Origin: Sphingomonas bisphenolicum
GTDB taxonomy: Bacteria > Pseudomonadota > Alphaproteobacteria > Sphingomonadales > Sphingomonadaceae
Direction of reading: 5' to 3'
Assembly: GCF_024349785.1 (NCBI RefSeq)
Contig: NZ_AP018817.1
Span: forward strand, 1,891,501-1,955,500
Length of the DNA stretch: 64,000 nucleotides
The translations under genes were made by a program, and so were the position numbers. This document shows, piece by piece, positions 14,881 through 24,148 of the stretch. Every line of letters starts with the position of its first letter. The first letter of the stretch is position 1. The notes below the pieces were generated by a model. It saw only the letters and a list, made by a program, of their open reading frames with translations. It ran no database searches and had not been told where the DNA came from.

Positions 14881-17295
14881 ATGGGCAAGATTTTCGGCTT
14901 TGCGGCCTTGATGGCAGGAACGGCGCTGGCCATGCCTACGCATTCATGGGCGCAGGACGCAGTGACGGGGGATGAGAATGCGTCCAACGAGATCATCGTA
15001 ACGGCGACCCGCGACGCACGCTCGCTTCAAAATGTGCCGATGAGCGTCAATGTCGCGACTGGAGAGCAGCTCCAGAAGTTGAGCATTTTCGACGCCAAGG
15101 ACGTGCAGCAGCTCGCGCCCGGCCTGGATATGACCAACACCACCGGCCGTAACAACACGACCACGCTGCGAGGCATTTCGTTCGATCCCGACCAGGGCAC
15201 CAGCCCGGCCGTACAGGTTTATTACAACGAAATCCCGACCGATGCGCAGACCGCTTACACCGCCGTCTACGACATCCAGCAGATCGAGGTGTTGCGCGGG
15301 CCGCAGGGTCTGCTGCGTGGCTTGTCGGCGCCGGCGGGATCGATCACGATCGCAACCCGTCGTCCCAGCTTCGAGGCGATAGAGGGCTATATGCAGGGCA
15401 CGGCGACCGATCGTGCCGGCTATAATGTCCAGGGCGCAGTGTCGCTGCCCTTTTCCGACAAGGTCGCCCTGCGCGTGGCGGGACTGGTGGACGGCAATCG
15501 TGTCAACAACGTGCGGAACGTCAATCGCGGCAATGACCGTTCCTATGGCCGTACCGAAAGTGTCCGTGCGACTTTGGGCTTCAGGCCCGGCGAAGACTTT
15601 ACGGCCTATCTGACCTATCAATATCTTCACGCCGACAACACCCAGTACCAGCAGGTCGTTGGTTCCGGTAACACGCCCTATTATCAACTGCTGCCGCTCC
15701 TTGGCGGTTTCGCTTTACCCAATGGCGATTATTCGTCCGGTCCTGCGCTTGGCGCCTCGGACTATCGCGCAGCGGGGGAGGGCGTGTTCCGCAATCAGAA
15801 CGAGACGCATCTGGTCAATCTGGCTGCGGACTGGGACTTGGGGGCTGCTACCCTGTCCTTCGTGGGCGCGCATCAATATAGCCTGCTCAAGATCAATCGC
15901 GATCTCGATCCGGGCAATGCCGTGCCGGACTATGTCGCGGCGTCTGCGGTCCGTATCCCCTATAAGGTCGACACGGCCGAACTGCGCCTCTCGTCGAACA
16001 ACAAGGACGGTCTTGGCTGGGGTGTGGGTGCCTTCTATACCCGCCAGACCGGCACGACACGGGTGCAGCAACCGGGCGACGCCTTTTTCTTTCCCGTCGC
16101 ACCTGCCGAGAGCCAAGCCATATTGGGTGCGCTGCCCTATCTGCCGATCGATACGATCGTGACCGTGCCGGTCGATACGACGACCTGGTCCTTCAACGGC
16201 AATCTGCGCTTCCGCAGCGGCCCGCTGTCGATCGAGGGGGGGCTGCGCTACACGATCATCAAGGCGAACCAGACCAGCCAGCTGACGCTTTCGTCGCCCG
16301 GCAATGTCCTGGCCTGCCCGAATTTCGGCTGTTCGGCCTTTGCGGTAGGCCCGACCGAAATTATTCCGGCAGCCCTCCAGCGTCGCACCTACAAGCCGGT
16401 GACCGGCGGCGCGAACATCAGCTACCAGATCATGCCTACGCTCAATGTCTTTGCGGCCTATGGCCATAGCTATCGCGCTGGCAGCACAGGCGTTGGCGTG
16501 CCTGGCGGCGTGACCGAAGACCTTATCCAGACCAGGCCGGAAAAGACGGACTCTTTCGAATTGGGAGTGAAGGGCAGCTTTGCCGATCGTCGTTTCAATT
16601 ATGCCCTCTCGGCCTATTATCAGAAGCTGGACAATTATCTCAGCCGTTTCGCCGGCATTTATTACGAATCCTTTGTATCGGCACCACCGACGGGTTTCTA
16701 TGACTTCAACTACAATGGTGATGCGACGATAAAGGGCATTGAAGCGTCGCTCGATGGCCGGATCACCCGTAACTGGGATTTCGGCATCAGTGCAGCCTAT
16801 ACGAAGGCGCGTTACAAGAATGCGCTGGTTCCGTGTAACGACTTTGACGGCAGCGGCGCGCCTAATCAAAATGGTCAACCGGCCGTCTCCGGGACGGGCA
16901 ATGTCAGCTATTGCGTCTCCAACGATCGATTGGCCGATGTCCCCGACTTCAGCCTGACGGCGAACACAGAAATCCGTATTCCCATGGGGGCGGTGACGCC
17001 GTTCGTCCGCGCCTTGTTCACCTATCGTCCGGGCTTTTATTCGCAGCGGGTGGATTATCGCTATCAGGATCGAGAACTGCTCAATCTGTTTGCCGGTTTC
17101 CGCACGCAGGACCAACGGTTCGAATTGACGGTTTTTGTCAAGAATATGCTGAATCAGAAGCGGATCACCAATATTGCGTTGGGCAATGCAACCTATGCGA
17201 CTGCGACGGCGCAATTGTCGCTGGATTCGGGCTATCGTCTGGCAAGTGTCACCAACCCGCGCGAATTCGGGCTGTCCGGCACATTCCGCTTCTGA
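14881..17295 (+). CDS. TonB-dependent outer-membrane receptor B, paralogue of A
   Basis: 804 residues from ATG 14881, preceded by AAAGGAAG; signal peptide ends SWAQD. Plug with EIIVTATRDARSLQNVPMSV and LRGPQGLLRGLSAPAG, then a barrel ending in the aromatic C-terminus GTFRF. It aligns with receptor A along its whole visible length, including long identical blocks (RAGYNVQG, FRNQNETHLVNLA, YKVDTAELR), so the two arose by duplication and stand inverted about the glycosidase cluster. Each likely imports a related substrate or product. Confidence 0.93.
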   Translation: MGKIFGFAALMAGTALAMPTHSWAQDAVTGDENASNEIIVTATRDARSLQNVPMSVNVATGEQLQKLSIFDAKDVQQLAPGLDMTNTTGRNNTTTLRGISFDPDQGTSPAVQVYYNEIPTDAQTAYTAVYDIQQIEVLRGPQGLLRGLSAPAGSITIATRRPSFEAIEGYMQGTATDRAGYNVQGAVSLPFSDKVALRVAGLVDGNRVNNVRNVNRGNDRSYGRTESVRATLGFRPGEDFTAYLTYQYLHADNTQYQQVVGSGNTPYYQLLPLLGGFALPNGDYSSGPALGASDYRAAGEGVFRNQNETHLVNLAADWDLGAATLSFVGAHQYSLLKINRDLDPGNAVPDYVAASAVRIPYKVDTAELRLSSNNKDGLGWGVGAFYTRQTGTTRVQQPGDAFFFPVAPAESQAILGALPYLPIDTIVTVPVDTTTWSFNGNLRFRSGPLSIEGGLRYTIIKANQTSQLTLSSPGNVLACPNFGCSAFAVGPTEIIPAALQRRTYKPVTGGANISYQIMPTLNVFAAYGHSYRAGSTGVGVPGGVTEDLIQTRPEKTDSFELGVKGSFADRRFNYALSAYYQKLDNYLSRFAGIYYESFVSAPPTGFYDFNYNGDATIKGIEASLDGRITRNWDFGISAAYTKARYKNALVPCNDFDGSGAPNQNGQPAVSGTGNVSYCVSNDRLADVPDFSLTANTEIRIPMGAVTPFVRALFTYRPGFYSQRVDYRYQDRELLNLFAGFRTQDQRFELTVFVKNMLNQKRITNIALGNATYATATAQLSLDSGYRLASVTNPREFGLSGTFRF

Positions 17296-17415
17296 GAGGG
17301 CATGGCGACCGAGCGGAACTGAGGCATACGGCCAGCCGATGGCACCGCTGGCCGTTGTCGCTCTCGACGTGGGCGGGCGGGTTGCAGGTACAGCTATGCG
17401 AATGGGAGATGAGAA

Positions 17416-18096
17416 ATGGCGGCGGAATCGACAATCGAGCAAGGTGTCCGTTCCATGGGGCACATGGCGCTGCACTATAAGACGCCGGACGAAGGGCCGG
17501 TGGCGGCCCGGTTGCTGACTATGCTCGGCTATGTGTTGACCCAGGATCTGGTGCTGCCTTCAGGAGCGCATTTTTACCGCTTCGTTGTCGATGCCAGTCA
17601 TCGGTCGCGCGGTGACGGTATCATCTATCTTTCTGTGCTGCCTGATGCGCAACGCGACCTGATGCAGGCGATCCACGATGCGTTGCATGTCGGTACCGGG
17701 CATGAGCATCCCGCGGTCGCAGCCTTGCGCGCGAAGATCGACGAAGATCCCGAATTCACGTTCCACTACGGCACGCTGCTGGAGAGCCTGGAGGATCTGG
17801 AGCAAATATTCCTCGCCCTGGAGGATGCGAACGCCAATGACCCGGAACTCAAGGGGCGGCTCAAACTGGTGTATAACCGTCCGTTACCCGGCGATGCCGA
17901 GGTGGATGCCTGGCTTGATGCTTCACCGATCTATCGAAGTGTGAACCGTTATGCCTATGGGAAGAATGGCGTTCAGGCCTTCGTCGAGACCGACTTGTTG
18001 TCGAGCGGCATGTTGGGCGAGACGCTGATGCTGGAATTCGATTATATATTCCCCGATCGCGCCAATCATCTCTTGTCTGTGGTGGAATGGCAATAG
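17416..18096 (+). CDS. VOC/glyoxalase-like protein of unknown function (226 aa)
   Basis: The N-terminal MGHMALHYKTPDEGPVAARL followed by LGYVLTQDLVLPSG...FYRFVV resembles the start of a vicinal-oxygen-chelate module. The rest (a helical central part, then IYRSVNRYAYGKNGVQAFVE) I cannot place in a named family. No signal peptide, so cytosolic. It follows TonB receptor B by 120 bp and has a good Shine-Dalgarno (GGGAGATGAG). Its stop is 2 bp from the convergent TetR stop. Confidence 0.7.
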   Translation: MAAESTIEQGVRSMGHMALHYKTPDEGPVAARLLTMLGYVLTQDLVLPSGAHFYRFVVDASHRSRGDGIIYLSVLPDAQRDLMQAIHDALHVGTGHEHPAVAALRAKIDEDPEFTFHYGTLLESLEDLEQIFLALEDANANDPELKGRLKLVYNRPLPGDAEVDAWLDASPIYRSVNRYAYGKNGVQAFVETDLLSSGMLGETLMLEFDYIFPDRANHLLSVVEWQ

Positions 18097-18098
18097 GA

Positions 18099-18770
18099 TC
18101 ACACGGGGCAGGGGGGCAGCGCATCCAGGAATTTTTGAATGCGTGCCTCCGTTATGCCAAGTCCCCGACCGCAGAACAGGATCGCATCCTGCCGGACGAT
18201 CCTCTCATTCCTGTCATAGGGGACGGCGGTCCTGCTATGGTAGCGGGCCATAAGCATCATCGTGCCCACATGTTCGAGAAACGCCACGGCATTGGTAGGG
18301 GACAACAATATGCCGGTGATGGCTCCGTCCGATTGGGCTGCCACAAGGGCGCGCTCCAACGCGGGCAATGAGAGCCGCAAAGCCCGTCGGTATATGAGGC
18401 GCGCATAGCCGCCGTCACCCGCCAGACTGCCGACCACCATCCTCATGCCCTCGACATTATCGGCCGCAGCGCCTTTCATCGCATGTTCGACCAGCTTGCG
18501 AATGATGTCCAGCAAGCCGTCCGTGCTGGGTTCTGCAGTGCCCATGGCGCTGAAAGTCGCATTCTGATCGATAATGACTTCTCGCAGAACAGCCCGATAA
18601 ATATGGGTTTTGCTAGCGAAATGACGGAAAAGCAGCGCTTCCGAAACGCCGGCCGCCTGGGCGATCTGCTGTGTGCGTGCGCCCTCCAGTCCATAGCGCG
18701 CGAACACCGCCTTTGCAGCGGTAATGATGGCATGGCGACGGTCGGCGCTCGAAAGACGGGAGACGGGCAT
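18099..18770 (-). CDS. TetR-family transcriptional regulator (223 aa)
   Basis: TetR HTH at about residues 10-55: RRHAIITAAKAVFARYGLEG followed by IAQAAGVSEALLFRHFASK. The C-terminal ligand domain is generic. It is divergent from the VOC gene at 18976, over a shared 205-bp promoter carrying a weak palindrome copy at 18898 and a TATAAT box. It probably controls itself and the VOC gene. Confidence 0.9.
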   Translation of the reverse strand: MPVSRLSSADRRHAIITAAKAVFARYGLEGARTQQIAQAAGVSEALLFRHFASKTHIYRAVLREVIIDQNATFSAMGTAEPSTDGLLDIIRKLVEHAMKGAAADNVEGMRMVVGSLAGDGGYARLIYRRALRLSLPALERALVAAQSDGAITGILLSPTNAVAFLEHVGTMMLMARYHSRTAVPYDRNERIVRQDAILFCGRGLGITEARIQKFLDALPPCPV

Positions 18771-18897
18771 CGGCGCTTTCCTAAACTCCCTGGCGGTGCA
18801 AGATCGGGCGAAGCCGTCGGCGAGGCCGCATTAGGCATCGTCTGCGCGACTGGCAAGCAAGCAGGACAAGCGCAGCCAATACGCCATCGGAAAAATA

Positions 18898-18917
18898 GAA
18901 CGATTGCGTTGTATAAT
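18898..18917 (+). promoter_or_regulatory. Copy 4 of palindrome (GAACGATTGCGTTG) overlapping a TATAAT box
   Basis: 11 of 14 match to GAACGATATCGTTC at 18898-18911, immediately followed by TATAAT at 18912-18917, 59 bp ahead of the VOC gene start. The overlap with the -10 element would suit repression. This is the weakest of the six copies. Confidence 0.35.
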
Positions 18918-18975
18918 GGGCGGGCCGTGTGCATTCTTTGCGGCGCACATCATTCCCCATACCAAGGATCAAGAC

Positions 18976-19377
18976 ATGTCTGAGAAAGCTCATTTCGGCT
19001 TCACTAAATTGGTCGTGCAGGACTTGGAGGCGATGGCGGCCTTCTATACAGACGTTGCGGGCCTGACGGAAATGGTGCGGGTGCAGGATGCGGTGGGGGA
19101 CCGCAAGATCGATGAAATCATATTCCAGCCCACGGCGGCGGGCGGCTCCACCTTCGTCCTCTTCAAATTTGTGGACCGTTCAACGCCGGCCAATGAGGAA
19201 GTGATCCTGGGTTTTCAAACGCCCGATGTCGTCGGCTTCGTGGAACGCGCACGGGCGAACGGCGCGACAGTTGTGATGGATGTCGAGGTCAAGGCCGAGC
19301 ATGGGGTAAAGGTGGCCTTCGTCAGCGATCCCGAAGGGCATTTGATCGAAGTCGTGGAACTGCTGGCGGTGCCCTGA
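18976..19377 (+). CDS. VOC family protein (glyoxalase/dioxygenase superfamily)
   Basis: 133 residues; ATG 18976 is preferred to the longer frame from 18904 because a standard VOC start (GFTKLVVQDLEAMAAFYTDV) follows at once. Paired beta-alpha-beta-beta-beta units end in FVSDPEGHLIEVVEL, with the usual metal-ligand Glu. Members are glyoxalases, epimerases, extradiol-type dioxygenases or binding proteins. Placed among SDR, GMC, P450 and BVMO genes, it likely handles an intermediate of the same pathway. Confidence 0.85.
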   Translation: MSEKAHFGFTKLVVQDLEAMAAFYTDVAGLTEMVRVQDAVGDRKIDEIIFQPTAAGGSTFVLFKFVDRSTPANEEVILGFQTPDVVGFVERARANGATVVMDVEVKAEHGVKVAFVSDPEGHLIEVVELLAVP

Positions 19378-19387
19378 TAGCGACGAT

Positions 19388-19416
19388 GACGGTAGCGGTT
19401 ATGATCCGCCACCGTC
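19388..19416. terminator. Hairpin between convergent VOC and SDR genes
   Basis: GACGGTAGCGG, loop TTATGAT, CCGCCACCGTC: an 11-bp stem with one mismatch. It lies in the 47-bp gap between the two stop codons and could end transcription from both sides, though no T-run follows. Confidence 0.5.
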
Positions 19417-19424
19417 CCGCGCAT

Positions 19425-20279
19425 TCAGAGGCCAAGCAACGCGCGGGTCTGATCGCTCAAAGCGGGCGTCGCCTGCTTCTCGAAGAAGGCGATCCGGCCC
19501 GCCAGCATCTGCTCGGTCATCTCAGGTTGGCTGGAAATCCAGAATTTGCGGGCCGCCATGCCCTGGACGAAGAGGCGGCAGCCCTCGTCCAGGTCCATGC
19601 CGTAATTGGCCATCATATGCGCCATGGTCGCACGATGAGCGACGGCGCTTTGAGGTTCGCCCTTGCCGGCTTGGGCATCGAAGATACTCGTCTTGAGCAT
19701 ACCCGGAATGATCGAGCAGACATTTATGGGCACCTTGGCGACCTGCATCTCCAGATAAAGGCATTCGCTAAACGACTGGATGGCATGTTTGCTCATCATA
19801 TAAGCGGTTTGGGTCGGCATCTGGCCAAATGAACCAACCGAGGCGAGGTTGGCGACCCATGCTTCCTGCCCCACGCGCAGCATATGCGGAACGAAGGCGC
19901 GCACGCCGTGGACAACGCCGTGAATGTTGACGTTGAGCGTCGTTTCCCAACGCGCTGTCGGAATTTCCCATACATTACCGATAGTTTCGATGCCCGCATT
20001 GTTGACCAGCAAGCGGACAGCACCATGGCGGTCGAACACGTCCTGGGCCAGGGCGTCGAGTGCTTCGGGCTTGGAGACATCCACCTTGATGGCTTCCGCC
20101 CTGCCACCCGTCGAGATGATGTCCGCCGCGACCTTGTCTGCATTCGCTTTGTCGATGTCGGTCACAATGACGGTCATTCCGATATGGCCGCAGCGGCGGG
20201 CGATGCCCATGCCGATTCCCGCGCCCGCGCCGGTGATGACGGCGACGCCGCCGGAAAATATCTTTTCTTCTTCGGTCAT
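19425..20279 (-). CDS. Short-chain dehydrogenase/reductase
   Basis: 284 residues with TGAGAGIG at 16-23, Asp in VTDIDK favouring NAD(H), NNAG, and catalytic Ser and YMMSK. The C-terminal substrate cap is longer than in minimal SDRs. It interconverts an alcohol and a ketone; by context it may prepare the ketone for the BVMO at 24149. It lies downstream of the SDR fragment and GMC gene on the same strand, so it is probably co-transcribed with them. Confidence 0.9.
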   Translation of the reverse strand: MTEEEKIFSGGVAVITGAGAGIGMGIARRCGHIGMTVIVTDIDKANADKVAADIISTGGRAEAIKVDVSKPEALDALAQDVFDRHGAVRLLVNNAGIETIGNVWEIPTARWETTLNVNIHGVVHGVRAFVPHMLRVGQEAWVANLASVGSFGQMPTQTAYMMSKHAIQSFSECLYLEMQVAKVPINVCSIIPGMLKTSIFDAQAGKGEPQSAVAHRATMAHMMANYGMDLDEGCRLFVQGMAARKFWISSQPEMTEQMLAGRIAFFEKQATPALSDQTRALLGL

Positions 20280-20350
20280 GTGATTCTTCCTATTTGATCA
20301 GGTGGATGTCTGCATCTGCGGCGGTCGGGACTGGTCCGTCTGAGCCCGTT

Positions 20351-20527
20351 CTACTCTGTGATTGGACGAGTCTGTACTTGAACGAGCGCGCTGAATGCAT
20401 GCCGGAGAAGCGGGCCGCCAGAAACCCGGATTGCGCGTGGCGCAAGCGGCGTGGCATAGCCCCTGCCGGGGCCGGCACCAGCTTTGGCGACGAGGGCCAC
20501 CTTGCTGTCGAAACGCAGTTGAAGCAT
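20351..20527 (-). pseudogene. Decayed N-terminal fragment of a second SDR
   Basis: A 58-codon frame from ATG 20527 reads [20 protein letters not shown] then [17 protein letters not shown]. This tracks the start of (3R)-hydroxyacyl-CoA dehydrogenase-like SDRs (LRFDGKVALVTGAGGGLGRAYA...ARGAKVVV). The TGxxxGxG cofactor motif is broken ([11 protein letters not shown]) and a stop occurs at 20351, before any catalytic residue. It sits between the GMC gene (stop 20530) and the intact SDR. Confidence 0.55.
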
Positions 20528-20529
20528 GG

Positions 20530-22131
20530 CTACTCCCTAGTTTTGTCGAGAATCATGTCGGCCGCCTTCTCCGCGACCATGATCGTGGGCACATTGGTAT
20601 TGCCGCCCGGTACCCTTGGCATGACAGACGCATCGACAACCCGTAGCCCGGAAATCCCCCGGACCCGCAATTGCGGATCGACGACCGCCATCTCGTCACG
20701 CCCCATTCGACAGGTGCCGACGGCATGAATGTCCGACGTTGCGGTGGCACGTAGATAGGTGTCGAGTTCATCGTCCGATCGGATATTTGCGCCCGGCGCC
20801 AGTTCCTCGCCGCGGAAGGGATCGAAGGGACTTTGCGCGAAGATGGTACGCACAGCGCGGATGGCGGCGCGCCCCATCGCCATGTCTTTCGGCGTGGACA
20901 GGATATTGGGATCAATCGAGAGCGGGTCGGAAGCGCGGGGGCCGGTGAGCCTGATTTCGCCGAAACTGTCCGGGTTCAGCAGGTCGATATGAGCAAAATA
21001 GCCATGCTCCATGATGAGCTTGCGTCCCATGGCTTCATAAAGGGCCATTGCGAAATGCACTTTGACATCGGGATGCGCCGCGCCCGGCATGGTTCGCAGA
21101 TATGCGCCGATTTCCGCCGGCGGCTGGGCGAGCGGTCCTTTGCGGAACAACAGGAAATTGGCGAGCGCCTTGGTGGCTATCAGCGGATGGAAGACGTTGA
21201 ACAGCGACACCGGCTTGGTGCAATGTTGCTTGACCGCGATCGCCACATGGTCGCGATAATTCTGGCCCACACCGGGCAGGTTATGAATGACAGATACCCC
21301 GACCTGGCGCAGATGATGGCCATCGCCGATGCCCGATTGCATCAATATGCCGGGAGAATGGATGGCGCCTGCCGACAAGATCACCTCGCGCTCGGCGCTG
21401 GCTTGCTCGACCTGTCCATTCCGGCGCCAGGCGACTCCCGAGGCTCGTCCGTCCTCAAGGAGGATTTGTTCGACATGGGCATGGACGACGATGCGCAGAT
21501 TTGGCCGCCTGCATGCAGGCTTCAGATAGGCGCGAGCGGCGCTCCAACGTCGGCCGGCGGAGGCAGTGACGTCTGCGGGCGCGACACCCTCGCGCCTGGA
21601 TCCACTGGGATCATCATTATAGGGGACGCCGGCGGCGATTGCAGCCTCGCGAAAGGCCTTGGCCAGCGGGTTTTTGATTCCCGGCCGCGTCACCAGCAAC
21701 GGGCCGCCGCGTCCATGAAAGCCATCTTCGCCGCCCGGCTGAAAATCTTCGAGCTTGCGGAAATAGGGGAGGACGTCGTCATAGCTCCATCCTTCATTAC
21801 CCAACTGCCGCCAGCCGTCATAATCGGCTGCCGTGCCGCGATCATAAACCATGCCGTTGATGGATGATGATCCACCCAGCACCTTGCCACGCGGCGTGTA
21901 CATTTGCCGCCCCCCGGCATGGGCTTGCGGCGTACTGACATGCATCCATTGGAACATGCCGCGATACATGATCGGCAACAGTCCACCGGGGGCATGGATG
22001 AAGACGCTATTGTCTTTGCCGCCTGCCTCAATCAGCAATACGCGATTGCGCGGATTTTCCGACAGGCGACCTGCCAAGACACATCCCGCCGATCCCCCTC
22101 CGACGATGATGAAGTCGTATATGTCCGCCAT
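20530..22131 (-). CDS. GMC-family FAD-dependent alcohol dehydrogenase/oxidase
   Basis: 533 residues. FAD dinucleotide motif VGGGSAGC at 10-17, GMC signature [18 protein letters not shown] near 82-99, second GMC signature [15 protein letters not shown], and C-terminal HAVGTCRMG (catalytic His) with [19 protein letters not shown]. No signal peptide. Relatives oxidise primary or secondary alcohols (choline, polyethylene glycol, terpene and sterol alcohols). It faces the ferredoxin-P450 pair across a 379-bp promoter region, so alcohol made by P450 hydroxylation is a plausible substrate. Confidence 0.92.
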   Translation of the reverse strand: MADIYDFIIVGGGSAGCVLAGRLSENPRNRVLLIEAGGKDNSVFIHAPGGLLPIMYRGMFQWMHVSTPQAHAGGRQMYTPRGKVLGGSSSINGMVYDRGTAADYDGWRQLGNEGWSYDDVLPYFRKLEDFQPGGEDGFHGRGGPLLVTRPGIKNPLAKAFREAAIAAGVPYNDDPSGSRREGVAPADVTASAGRRWSAARAYLKPACRRPNLRIVVHAHVEQILLEDGRASGVAWRRNGQVEQASAEREVILSAGAIHSPGILMQSGIGDGHHLRQVGVSVIHNLPGVGQNYRDHVAIAVKQHCTKPVSLFNVFHPLIATKALANFLLFRKGPLAQPPAEIGAYLRTMPGAAHPDVKVHFAMALYEAMGRKLIMEHGYFAHIDLLNPDSFGEIRLTGPRASDPLSIDPNILSTPKDMAMGRAAIRAVRTIFAQSPFDPFRGEELAPGANIRSDDELDTYLRATATSDIHAVGTCRMGRDEMAVVDPQLRVRGISGLRVVDASVMPRVPGGNTNVPTIMVAEKAADMILDKTRE

Positions 22132-22510
22132 GTCCTCTGCCGACGTCCTCTCTTCGCTGGCCTATATTTATAACGGGGCCGATCTTCCGCCGACATTGCG
22201 CTTAAGGCAGAGTCTATATGCGTATCATTTCCTATATATGGCTACGCAGGTCAACATGATCTTGCGAGAAGCTTTGGATGAGTCGGACTGTGTTGGGGTT
22301 TTGCTGCGAGGGTTTGCAATGGTGTGCGCCGATGACATTGCGCGGCGGATGTGGCTACGCCGTCGGGTTGACTGCCCGGGCAGAGGCCGTCCCCGCCAAA
22401 GATTATGTCGCTTATGGTTCCTTATGGCTGCTTCGGCGCCGATGCCTGCGTAGGCGGAGCACCCAAGCGCTGGTAAAAGCATAAGCAATGACTAATTGGG
22501 ATAGTTGTCG
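22132..22510. other. Divergent promoter region without a gene
   Basis: No frame here resembles a known protein. It holds the 13-mer ATATGCGTATCAT at 22216-22228 in an AT-rich patch, in the likely position of the GMC promoter. The same word lies in an inverted repeat upstream of TonB receptor B, so this is a probable shared regulator site. Confidence 0.45.
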
Positions 22511-22717
22511 ATGTACGTTGTTGCAAACATGAATATTTGCCAGGGTCACGCGCGATGTGAAGATATCTGTCCTGAGATATTTTCAACCGATGATAACGAA
22601 GGAAAGGTTGTCATAGCACAGTCTGAATTCCCCGATGATTTGTTGGAAAAGGTGCGTTTGGCTGTCCGTAACTGTCCAGAGGGCGCGCTGCGTATCGTGA
22701 AAGGCGGAAAAGCTTGA
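22511..22717 (+). CDS. Small P450-type [3Fe-4S] ferredoxin
   Basis: 68 residues from ATG 22511 (a TTG two codons earlier is also possible). The first cluster loop is [15 protein letters not shown] and the last ligand is in NCPEGAL, as in ferredoxins paired with bacterial class-I P450s. A further Cys (EDICPEI) is extra to the usual three. It would pass electrons from a ferredoxin reductase, which is not in the window, to the P450. Its TGA overlaps the P450 ATG, so the two are translationally coupled. Confidence 0.9.
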   Translation: MYVVANMNICQGHARCEDICPEIFSTDDNEGKVVIAQSEFPDDLLEKVRLAVRNCPEGALRIVKGGKA

Positions 22718-23930
22718 TGCTACAATGGCAACCATCAGCCCCTGATCATGTGCCTGCAGATATGATCGTCGATTTCGACTTCTTCGATATTCCCCGAGGC
22801 ATGAGCGACCCGGCGGAGATTTGGCACGGTCTCGTGCGCAAGGGCGTTCCACCGATCTTCTATACACCGCGCAATGGCGGCCACTGGGTCTTCCTGAAAT
22901 ATATCGACATCGTCGAGGGGTATCGCGACCATCAGCTATTCTCGAACCATCAGACGCCGATCCCGCCGATCGAACCCTTTCCGGTGATGCAGCCGCAGGG
23001 GGTCGATCCGCCGGATCACAATGTCTTCCGCAAGCTGCTGGCGCCGATGTTCACGCCGCTGGCCGTGCGTCGGATGACGGAAGGGTTGCAGCATCGCGCC
23101 AATACCCTCATCGCCGGTTTTGCCGACGCGGGAGGGTGCGATTTCATCGAGGATTATGCGGCGAAATTTCCGACCGCAACATTTCTGGACCTGTTTGGCC
23201 TGCCTGAAGAACGGCTGCCGGAATTTATCGCCTTGGCCAATATCTTCTTCCGGAGCACTGATTCCCAGGTGCGGGCGATGAATGTTACGGACATTTACGA
23301 GGTTCTGGACGAGATGTTCCGCGCCAAGCTACGCGAACCTGGACATGATATCGCATCCGCCATCGTTGCGGCGCGGGACGAAGCAGGAGGGCGTTATCCA
23401 TGGCAGGACATATTGAATTGCGGCTTCCTGCTGTTCGTTGCGGGACTGGATACGGTGACAAACACGATGGCCTATGTCTGGCGGTATCTGGCGACCACGC
23501 CGGAGGCCCGCGCTCATTTTCGGGGCAGGCTGGATGATCCGGCGGCCTTTCAAATTGCCATCGAGGAACTGATGCGGATCAGCGCGGTGTCAAATATCTA
23601 TCGTCGCGTGATGCGGGACTGTGTTTACAAAGGCATTCAATTTCGCAGAAATGATCGTGTTGTTCTGCCCAATATGGTGGCCAACCGGGATCCCGCGATC
23701 TTTGACAATCCGCAGGCGATTAACCTCGACCGCAAGGTCAACAACCATCTCACCTTCGGCGTGGGTCCGCATCGTTGTATGGGATCCCATCTCGCCAGCG
23801 GGAGATCATGATCTCGTTGCAACAATGGCTACGTCGGATACCTGACTTCGAACTGGCCGACGCGGGAGCAGGGGGGGTAGCTTTTGGCGGTGCTGTCATG
23901 GGCTTTACCTCGCTCAAGCTCCGCTGGTAG
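22717..23930 (+). pseudogene. Cytochrome P450 with a C-terminal frameshift
   Basis: From ATG 22717 the frame holds an I-helix [13 protein letters not shown], the K-helix EELMR (ExxR) and the heme loop [14 protein letters not shown]. It then stops at 23811, only four codons past HLA. Shifting frame between about 23794 and 23800 restores [20 protein letters not shown] and GFTSLKLRW up to a stop at 23930, the usual P450 C-terminus. The total then is 404 residues, the normal class-I length, and the segment is exactly one base short. It is either a real deletion or a sequencing error. The heme site is upstream of the lesion, but the lost C-terminal sheet normally matters for folding and substrate contact. 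Confidence 0.85.
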
Positions 23931-23976
23931 TCCCTCCGAAGCGGGGTTTGTGAAGCGGCTCTCCGTTGCATCTTGG

Positions 23977-23990
23977 GAATAATATCGTTC
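23977..23990. promoter_or_regulatory. Copy 5 of recurrent palindrome (GAATAATATCGTTC)
   Basis: 12 of 14 match to GAACGATATCGTTC. It lies 160 bp upstream of the BVMO start and about 65 bp upstream of a second, unrelated dyad, so this promoter may answer to two regulators. Confidence 0.4.
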
Positions 23991-24039
23991 TATTTCAATA
24001 GATTGGTGCGCTCTCTCGTGAGCGACAAAAAATGAATCG

Positions 24040-24077
24040 TTGACAGTCATGGGATAAGTAAGTGAATGCTTACTTAT
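24040..24077 (+). promoter_or_regulatory. BVMO promoter with a perfect 9-bp inverted repeat
   Basis: TTGACA (-35) at 24040-24045 is followed by ATAAGTAAG-TGAATG-CTTACTTAT at 24054-24077, a perfect 9-6-9 dyad covering the expected -10 region. The layout is typical of a TetR-type operator that blocks RNA polymerase. It differs from the GAACGATATCGTTC motif. Confidence 0.6.
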
Positions 24078-24148
24078 GAGCCAGAGCCAGGTGAGAGTAT
24101 TCTGGTCGCCAAATTTCAACCAGAATGAGAAAAGCCAGGAGTCTGGAA

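Noticed and set aside
15715..17475. Minus-strand open frame of 586 codons
   Set aside because: Antisense shadow of TonB receptor B, whose sense reading is unmistakable.
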